This document shows, piece by piece, positions 13,622-18,394 of a stretch of 18,394 nucleotides of DNA. The DNA is from CAZFAP01 sp964516325. GTDB taxonomy: Bacteria; Auribacterota; JABMQX01. The position numbers and the translations under genes were made by a program. Each line of letters begins with the position of its first letter. Position 1 is the stretch's first letter. The notes under the pieces are model-generated. The model made no database searches. It was not told where the DNA came from and worked only from the letters and a program-made list of their open reading frames with translations. The DNA is taken from the NCBI GenBank assembly GCA_964516325.1, contig CAZFAP010000099.1:1-18394 (forward strand), in the 5' to 3' direction.

Positions 13622-14068
13622 TCAGTTGATTATCTCGCAGGTCCCTCCGAGACCTTCAATCGCCTGACGAGCTTTTTCGCTGAAGGCGTGCGCCACCACG
13701 TCAACCTTGACTGCCAGCTCGCCATCACCCAGGATTTTCACCGGGGAACGAAGATTCCGGATCAAACCCTTTTCAAGGAGGACTCTTGGAGTGACCTTCG
13801 TTCCCTCATCGAATGCGTTCAGAGCCCTTAGATTCACAACCGAATAAAGTGTCTTGAACCGGGTGCGGTTGAATCCTTTCTTGGGCAAACGGCGGTAGAA
13901 GGGCATTTGCCCACCTTCAAATCCGCGAGAGCTTCTCGGGCCAGAGCGGGCTTTCTGGCCTTTATGCCCTCTTCCGCTGGTCTTTCCTCTGCCGGAACCC
14001 GGTCCCTTCCCTTTTCGGCGAGACTCTTTTCTCGCTCCGGGGTTATTTCTCAAATTAGACAACGTCAT
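13622..14068 (-). CDS. rplO: 50S ribosomal protein L15
   Basis: A 148-aa large-subunit protein. The basic Gly-rich N-terminal extension (KGKGPGSGRGKTSGRGHKGQ, 19-38) reaches into the 23S rRNA, followed by GFEGGQMPFYRRLPKKGF (49-66). The ATG overlaps the end of rpsE by 14 nt, and GAGGT stands 7 nt upstream within rpsE. rpmD, which normally lies between rpsE and rplO, is absent. Confidence 0.98.
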   Translation of the reverse strand: MTLSNLRNNPGARKESRRKGKGPGSGRGKTSGRGHKGQKARSGPRSSRGFEGGQMPFYRRLPKKGFNRTRFKTLYSVVNLRALNAFDEGTKVTPRVLLEKGLIRNLRSPVKILGDGELAVKVDVVAHAFSEKARQAIEGLGGTCEIIN

Positions 14069-14552
14069 ACGTGCGACCTCTATCGAGCTTCTCCAGGTCT
14101 TTTCGCTGCTTCATCCTCAGGAGGGCGTCAACCGTTGCCCTGACGACATTCAGCGGATTGGTCGAGCCCAGCGACTTCGCGACAACGTCCCTTATCCCCG
14201 ACACGGATAGAAGGGCTCGCGCGGCCCCGCCGGCTATGATTCCGGTGCCGGGAGCCGCTGGTTTCAGGAGGACTTTCGCGGCCCCGTACTCCCCCACAAT
14301 CCTGTGAGGGACTGTGGTTCCTTCCATGGGCACCTGAAACAGGTTCTTTTTTGCCTGCTCGACCCCCTTGCGAATCGCCTCGGAGACCTCGTTGGCCTTT
14401 CCATAACCGAAGCCAACCCGTCCGCTCCTATCGCCCACGACGACGAGGGCGCTGAAGCTAAATCGCCTTCCCCCCTTAACCACCTTGGCGCAGCGGTTAA
14501 TGGTGACGACCTTTTCCATCAGTTCTGGCGTTCGAAGTTCGAGTTTGTCCAA
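14055..14552 (-). CDS. rpsE: 30S ribosomal protein S5
   Basis: A 165-aa small-subunit protein involved in decoding fidelity. The N-terminal double-stranded RNA-binding domain has VVTINRCAKVVKGGRRFSFS (15-34) and VGDRSGRVGFGYGKANEV; the C-terminal half has GTGIIAGGAARALLSVSGI. The start is TTG at 14552 with AAGGA 5 nt upstream. The internal ATG at 14519 lacks a Shine-Dalgarno and would clip the N-terminal tail below the usual length. It overlaps rplO by 14 nt. Confidence 0.97.
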   Translation of the reverse strand: MDKLELRTPELMEKVVTINRCAKVVKGGRRFSFSALVVVGDRSGRVGFGYGKANEVSEAIRKGVEQAKKNLFQVPMEGTTVPHRIVGEYGAAKVLLKPAAPGTGIIAGGAARALLSVSGIRDVVAKSLGSTNPLNVVRATVDALLRMKQRKDLEKLDRGRTYDVV

Positions 14553-14555
14553 TGT

Positions 14556-14562
14556 CTTCCTT
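14556..14562 (-). promoter_or_regulatory. Ribosome binding site deciding the TTG start of rpsE
   Basis: AAGGAAG on the minus strand; its AAGGA core is 5 nt before TTG 14552. No such site precedes the in-frame ATG at 14519. Confidence 0.65.
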
Positions 14563-14624
14563 TTACTGGCACAGGGCTACAGACGTTGTGTGGCCGAGAT
14601 GCTGACGCGGCGTCCGCAACTTCT

Positions 14625-14996
14625 CTACGCGAGGAGACCGCGCTCGCGAAGGACATCGGCCACGACCTTGACTTTGCCGTGGTAACGGTAGCCGCTCCTG
14701 TCAAACACGACTGCTCCAATATTCTTTTCCTTGAGCCTTTGGGCAAACAGCTCCGCGAGGGTTTTCGCCGCGGCCACGTTTTTTGAGCTCTTCAGGTTCT
14801 TTTCCCTCAGCTCCTTGCTGAGCGTGGAGAGGACATAGAGGGTGCGGCCTTCCGTATCATCAATAAGCTGCAAGTAGAGGTTGGCGCAGCTCCGGAAGAC
14901 ACATACCCGAGGCCTCTCCTTCGTTCCGAGCACCTTCTTTCTCGCCCGCACGTGTCTTCGATTTCTGAGGTCTGCCCGCGACAGCTTTTTAATCAT
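14625..14996 (-). CDS. rplR: 50S ribosomal protein L18
   Basis: A 123-aa 5S rRNA-binding protein. RPRVCVFRSCANLYLQLIDD (28-47) and the C-terminal VVFDRSGYRYHGKVKVVAD block are diagnostic. Placed 18 nt after rplF and 72 nt before rpsE. That 72-nt spacer shows no small gene. Confidence 0.98.
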   Translation of the reverse strand: MIKKLSRADLRNRRHVRARKKVLGTKERPRVCVFRSCANLYLQLIDDTEGRTLYVLSTLSKELREKNLKSSKNVAAAKTLAELFAQRLKEKNIGAVVFDRSGYRYHGKVKVVADVLRERGLLA

Positions 14997-15014
14997 TTCA
15001 CGATAAAAGGCCGA

Positions 15015-15560
15015 TTAAGCGACAGCTTTCCCGGCCTTCCTCCTGACCTGTTCGTCGGCATATCGAATGCCTTTTCCCTGGTACGGCTCCGGCGGACACA
15101 ACGCTCGGATTTGCGCGGCGGTCTCGCCGATCTTTTGCTTATCGCAACCTTTGACGCTGATGGACGTTCCCTTTTCCACGGCGATCTCAACTCCTTCCGG
15201 GATGGGATAGAGAACCGGGTGGGACCGCCCAATCGTCAGTTCCAATATCTTTCCCTCAACCTTCGCGCGATAGCCCACACCCTGAATCAAGAGGTTCTTC
15301 TGGTATCCCTTCGTGACCCCTTCGACCATGTTGGCAATGAGCGAACGATAGGTCCCGTGGAGCGCCTTGTCCCTCTTGGAGTTGGACCCTCTGGCGAGGA
15401 CGACCGTTCTCCCCTCGTCCTGCAACTCGACTTTGATGCGAGCGTCCACTTGCTGAACGAGCTTTTTCCCACCGGGTCCCTGCACACGCACCATGCCACC
15501 GCCAATCTCGACGGAGACCCCGTGAGGGAGTTTTATGGGCAACCGTCCGATCCGAGACAT
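15015..15560 (-). CDS. rplF: 50S ribosomal protein L6
   Basis: A 181-aa two-domain protein near the sarcin-ricin loop. It starts MSRIGRLPIKLPHGV; the C-terminal domain has the L6 signature PEPYQGKGIRYADEQVRRKAGK split by the conserved PYKGKGI-type loop. Length is normal. It lies between rpsH (47 nt upstream) and rplR. Confidence 0.98.
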   Translation of the reverse strand: MSRIGRLPIKLPHGVSVEIGGGMVRVQGPGGKKLVQQVDARIKVELQDEGRTVVLARGSNSKRDKALHGTYRSLIANMVEGVTKGYQKNLLIQGVGYRAKVEGKILELTIGRSHPVLYPIPEGVEIAVEKGTSISVKGCDKQKIGETAAQIRALCPPEPYQGKGIRYADEQVRRKAGKAVA

Positions 15561-15607
15561 TGTTCAATCATCTCCTTGCGTGAGCCCCTGTGCGCCGTCC
15601 GCGTGCT

Positions 15608-16006
15608 CTACCAGACTATGCAAAGAAGTTCTCCACCTAATTTCTGCTCGCGGGCTTTCTTCCCGGTCATGACCCCCCTGGAGGTGGAAAGAACAGCCAC
15701 TCCGAGCCCGCCCATCACCTCCGGTATCTCGTCGCCGCCCACGTACCTTCGGAGTCCGGGCTTGCTGATTTTCCTTATGCCAGTGATGACGCGTTCCCTC
15801 TCGGGGGTATACTTGAGGTACACGCGAAACATCCCCCTTGTCTTGTCGCCGATGAACACGCAGTCTTCGATGTACTTCTCTTCCTTCAAAACGCGAAGGA
15901 CTTCCCGCTTCAGTTTGGATGCTGGCACGTCGAGATGGGGATGCCAGGCGGAATTCGCATTGCGAATTCGTGTCAGCATATCCGCGATGGGATCGGTCAT
16001 GGTCAT
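15608..16006 (-). CDS. rpsH: 30S ribosomal protein S8
   Basis: A 132-aa protein that binds 16S rRNA helix 21 and represses spc translation in E. coli. It starts with TDPIADMLTRIRNA and ends with STSRGVMTGKKAREQKLGG (107-125) plus ELLCIVW, the family signature. AGGAGG lies 11 nt before ATG 16006; an ATG two codons later is possible but is further from that site. Confidence 0.98.
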   Translation of the reverse strand: MTMTDPIADMLTRIRNANSAWHPHLDVPASKLKREVLRVLKEEKYIEDCVFIGDKTRGMFRVYLKYTPERERVITGIRKISKPGLRRYVGGDEIPEVMGGLGVAVLSTSRGVMTGKKAREQKLGGELLCIVW

Positions 16007-16039
16007 CCGGGTCGTTTCCTCCTGACGAAAGAATAACTT

Positions 16040-16225
16040 TTACCAGCTTGCCTTTGTGACGCCGGGAATAAGCCCAGCGGAGGCGAGTTCGCGGAAGCAG
16101 ATACGGCAGAGCTGGAACTTTCTCATGTATCCCCTTCTGCGGCCGCACCTATTGCATCGGGTGTATGCTCTGACCTTGAACTTCGGCGGCCCACTCGCCT
16201 TAATAATGAGAGACTTTTTCGCCAT
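16040..16225 (-). CDS. rpsN: 30S ribosomal protein S14, zinc-binding short form
   Basis: A 61-aa S14 type Z protein with the zinc ligands C24, C27, C40 and C43 (CNRCGR ... CRICFRELA) and the conserved GLIPGVTKASW end. The long zinc-free form of about 100 aa is not seen here. It sits between rplE and rpsH as in most spc operons. Confidence 0.98.
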   Translation of the reverse strand: MAKKSLIIKASGPPKFKVRAYTRCNRCGRRRGYMRKFQLCRICFRELASAGLIPGVTKASW

Positions 16226-16245
16226 CTATGAATCCTTTTCGGGAC

Positions 16246-16785
16246 CTACCTCTTTCGGAACGGCAACCCCAGCAACTCCAGGAGTCTTCGGGCCTCGGCA
16301 TCGGTCCTGGCGGTGGTCACCATCGTGATATGCATCCCGAACGATTTCTTGACCTTGTCAATGTTAATTTCCGGGAAGATGATGACCTCATCAATGCCTG
16401 TGTTGTAATTGCCCCTGCCGTCGCAAGTCTCGGGAAAGCCCCGGAAGTCTCGGATTCGCGGGGCAGCCACGTTCACGAACCGGTCGAAGAACTCGTACAT
16501 TCGCTTTCCTCTCAGGGTGGTTCTGCACCCGACCGGCATCCCTGCTCGAATCTTGAAACCCGCAATGCTTTTTCTCGCCTTCGTGATGACGGGGCGCTGG
16601 CCGCAGATCGTGGCCACCTGGGAGACCGCCTCCTCCATCACAGCGCTGTCCCGAGCGCTTTCGCCAAAACCCATATTCAAGACGATCTTCTCGAGTCGGG
16701 GGACCTGAAGACGGTTCTTGTAGTGAAACTCCTCCATCATCTTCGCAACGACGGTTGAAAAATAGTAGTCTCGCAATCTTGCCAT
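16246..16785 (-). CDS. rplE: 50S ribosomal protein L5
   Basis: A 179-aa 5S rRNA-binding protein of the central protuberance. Typical segments are VPRLEKIVLNMGFG (28-41), RPVITKARKSIAGFKIRAG and VGCRTTLRGKRMYEFFDR. The C-terminal GMHITMVTTARTDAEARRLL matches family ends. It starts 4 nt after the rplX stop. Confidence 0.99.
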   Translation of the reverse strand: MARLRDYYFSTVVAKMMEEFHYKNRLQVPRLEKIVLNMGFGESARDSAVMEEAVSQVATICGQRPVITKARKSIAGFKIRAGMPVGCRTTLRGKRMYEFFDRFVNVAAPRIRDFRGFPETCDGRGNYNTGIDEVIIFPEINIDKVKKSFGMHITMVTTARTDAEARRLLELLGLPFRKR

Positions 16786-16789
16786 ATCG

Positions 16790-17152
16790 CTACGCTTTGC
16801 CGATGGGTTTCTTGCACTTCTTGCAGACTCTCTCCCTCCGTTCGCCGACGACGCTTCTGGCTATCCTCGTCGGCTTCTGGCAATTGGAGCAGAAGAGCTG
16901 CAAATTCGATAACGCGATGGGACCTTCCCTCCGCACGAATCCGCCGCTCTGGGCGACCTGGGGGTCGGGGCGGATCGCTTTCACAAGGACGTTAATTCCT
17001 TCCACGAAAGCCACGCCCTTATCGGGCGAAACGCGCAGGACCTTGCCTCTCTTGCCCCTGTCTCGCCCGGCCATTACAGAGACAATATCATCTCTCCGGA
17101 TATAGGGCTTCCCTTTCGCCCGAGCCTCTTTCTTTCCGAACATGCGACTCAC
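16790..17152 (-). CDS. rplX: 50S ribosomal protein L24
   Basis: A 120-aa assembly-initiating protein with a KOW motif (DIVSVMAGRDRGKRGKVLRV, 22-41) and a C-terminal pair CSNC (88-91) and CKKC (110-113) able to bind zinc, a pattern many bacteria have lost. The GTG start at 17152 has GGAGG 10 nt upstream; an ATG at 17143 is the alternative but is 19 nt from that site. Confidence 0.97.
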   Translation of the reverse strand: MSRMFGKKEARAKGKPYIRRDDIVSVMAGRDRGKRGKVLRVSPDKGVAFVEGINVLVKAIRPDPQVAQSGGFVRREGPIALSNLQLFCSNCQKPTRIARSVVGERRERVCKKCKKPIGKA

Positions 17153-17168
17153 AAGCGGGCTACCTCCG

Positions 17169-17537
17169 CTACAGGACCTCCGGCGCCAGGGAGATAATCT
17201 TGATGAAGTTCCTGTCCCTCAACTCCCTCGCAATGGGGCCGAAGATCCGTGTGCCTCTTGGATTGTTCTGGTCGTCAATAATCACGCAAGCGTTGCTGTC
17301 GAACCTCAAAACGGAGCCATCGGGGCGAGCGATGTCGCTCGTCGTGCGGACGATCACCGCCCGGATGACCTCCTTTCTCTTCACGACGCCGTTGGGAGCC
17401 GCTTCTTTCACGGAGGCTCGGATGATGTCGCCGACTCGTCCATACCGCCTTTTTGAGCCGCCGAGGATTTTGATGCAGGCGACTTTCTTCGCTCCTGTGT
17501 TGTCGGCGACGTCAAGACGTGTCCGCATCTGAATCAT
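17169..17537 (-). CDS. rplN: 50S ribosomal protein L14
   Basis: A 122-aa intersubunit-bridge protein. It starts MIQMRTRLDVADNTGAKKV and carries the KRRYGRVGDIIRASVKEA block and the RGTRIFGPIARELRD signature near residues 94-108. Full normal length. 63 nt after rpsQ and 16 nt before rplX. Confidence 0.99.
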   Translation of the reverse strand: MIQMRTRLDVADNTGAKKVACIKILGGSKRRYGRVGDIIRASVKEAAPNGVVKRKEVIRAVIVRTTSDIARPDGSVLRFDSNACVIIDDQNNPRGTRIFGPIARELRDRNFIKIISLAPEVL

Positions 17538-17600
17538 TGTGCGTTCCTGATGTACAACCTGTTGTCACGAGAAGGGAGCTACTCGGTGCTCCCGGTGGAC

Positions 17601-17867
17601 CTACGAGCGAAGGACCTCGACCAGGCGCCACCGTTTCAGTTTGCTGATGGGCCTGGTCTCGATAATCCGAACAAAATCTCCGGCTTTCGCTTCGCCCTTT
17701 TCGTCGTGGACATAATACTTTTTCACCCTCGTGAGGACCTTGCCGTACTTGGGGTGCCGAAACGTCCGTTCCACGCCAACGACGATGGTCTTGTTCATCT
17801 TATTTTGAAGGACGAACCCTTTTCGTTCCTTTCGATTTGCTCGCTCTACCTTTTCTTCCTGTGCCAT
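17601..17867 (-). CDS. rpsQ: 30S ribosomal protein S17
   Basis: An 88-aa OB-fold protein that binds 16S rRNA early in assembly. The core NKMNKTIVVGVERTFRHPKY (22-41) and GDFVRIIETRPISKLKRWRL are typical. Residues 1-15 are a Glu/Lys/Arg-rich lead (MAQEEKVERANRKER) ahead of the core. A 93-nt spacer separates it from rpmC. Confidence 0.98.
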   Translation of the reverse strand: MAQEEKVERANRKERKGFVLQNKMNKTIVVGVERTFRHPKYGKVLTRVKKYYVHDEKGEAKAGDFVRIIETRPISKLKRWRLVEVLRS

Positions 17868-17960
17868 GCGGCACTCCTCTCTCCGAAAGACTTTCCGCTC
17901 TGGGTCCTCGCCGGCATTCCTCCCACCGCCCGGCCGAGCGCTGCGCGCCAGACGAGTGAA

Positions 17961-18158
17961 TTATCTGTGGCTATACCCGCCATCCTTCAAGATGGTGGTC
18001 AGCCGGGCGACGTCCCTCTTCAGTTGACCAATGCGATGCGGTTTTTCGACCTGACCGATGTGCAACTGGGAGTACAGGTTGAAGAGCTCCTGCCGGCCAT
18101 CGTCCAAGAGCTGCTCCAGTTCCTCTTTTGTCTTTTCCCTTAGCTTCTTCGCTTTCAT
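17961..18158 (-). CDS. rpmC: 50S ribosomal protein L29
   Basis: A 65-aa helical hairpin protein at the tunnel exit, part of the docking site for trigger factor and SRP. MKAKKLREKTKEELEQLL and ELFNLYSQLHIGQVEKPHRI are the family pattern, followed by LKRDVARLTTIL. It starts 16 nt after the rplP stop. Confidence 0.97.
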   Translation of the reverse strand: MKAKKLREKTKEELEQLLDDGRQELFNLYSQLHIGQVEKPHRIGQLKRDVARLTTILKDGGYSHR

Positions 18159-18174
18159 GAGCCGTCATCCACCA

Positions 18175-18393
18175 TCAGGCGGCGTGCGCGCCGCGGGAAA
18201 CAAACTTGCTCCGGATGTGGAGCTTGTGGGCTGCCAGGCGGCATGCTTCTTTTGCCATGGCCACGGGAACCCCATCCAGCTCAAACAGCACTCTTCCCGG
18301 CCGGACAACCGCGACCCAATCGGAGGGCGCCCCTTTTCCCTTGCCCATTCGGGTCTCCGCGGGTTTCGCAGTTATCGGCTTATCGCGGAATAT
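18175..18393 (-). CDS. rplP: 50S ribosomal protein L16, C-terminal part
   Basis: The window edge cuts this gene; 72 residues are visible, running from IFRDKPITAKPAETRMGKGK to the stop. GKGKGAPSDWVAVVRPGRVL and the LAAHKLHIRSKFVSRG end identify L16, which contacts the A site and the peptidyl transferase centre. Gene order rplP-rpmC-rpsQ is that of the S10 operon. Confidence 0.97.
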   Translation of the reverse strand: MFRDKPITAKPAETRMGKGKGAPSDWVAVVRPGRVLFELDGVPVAMAKEACRLAAHKLHIRSKFVSRGAHAA

Positions 18394-18394
18394 G

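Noticed and set aside
14517..14519. ATG as the rpsE start
   Set aside because: No Shine-Dalgarno precedes it, whereas TTG 14552 has AAGGA at 5 nt and gives the normal S5 N-terminus.
14553..14624. Possible hidden rpmD between rplR and rpsE
   Set aside because: Only 72 bases, too short for L30 and on the wrong side of rpsE; no L30-like residues.
14952..16025. 357-codon plus-strand open frame
   Set aside because: Antisense to rplF and rpsH; long only because of GC-rich codon structure on the real strand.

Overview
The window is a GC-rich bacterial chromosome segment in two parts. The right 60% (about 7338-18394, all minus strand) is the back half of the S10-spc-alpha ribosomal supercluster. 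Transcription runs from high to low coordinates: rplP (partial), rpmC, rpsQ, rplN, rplX, rplE, rpsN, rpsH, rplF, rplR, rpsE, rplO, secY, adk, map, infA, rpmJ, rpsM, rpsK, rpsD, rpoA, rplQ. Order and spacing (several 1-22 nt overlaps) indicate one long co-transcribed unit supplying ribosomal proteins, the Sec channel, adenylate kinase, N-terminal Met removal, IF-1 and the RNA polymerase alpha subunit. rpmD (L30) is missing from its usual place between rpsE and rplO. S4, S14, L24, L36 and Adk all keep their zinc-binding cysteines. Several genes use GTG or TTG starts.

The left 40% is accessory. Just past rplQ (about 6270-7337) is a scar holding the C-terminal remnant of an IS66-type transposase (plus strand), an inverted repeat, a short heptamer repeat and the C-terminal remnant of an integron integrase (IntI, minus strand) whose catalytic tyrosine is replaced by cysteine. 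Next, in the same orientation as the integrase remnant, come compact minus-strand genes: a secreted HEAT-repeat protein, a toxin-antitoxin pair, and a secreted SGNH-hydrolase-like protein. An imperfect palindrome with AAC/GTT ends lies beyond the 3' end of the integrase remnant, of the HEAT gene and of the toxin gene. I read this tentatively as the relic of an integron in which intI points toward its cassettes. At the far left, on the plus strand, is an overlapping two-gene ABC-2 exporter whose permease carries a large extracytoplasmic insert resembling a fibronectin type III domain.

Organism: the gene content is bacterial, with features (no rpmD in the spc region, SGNH-like and HEAT secreted proteins, TIGR02574-type antitoxin) that I associate with the Planctomycetes-Verrucomicrobia-Chlamydiae group or an uncultivated phylum nearby. 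The sequence alone does not let me place it further. No rRNA, tRNA or CRISPR array was seen.
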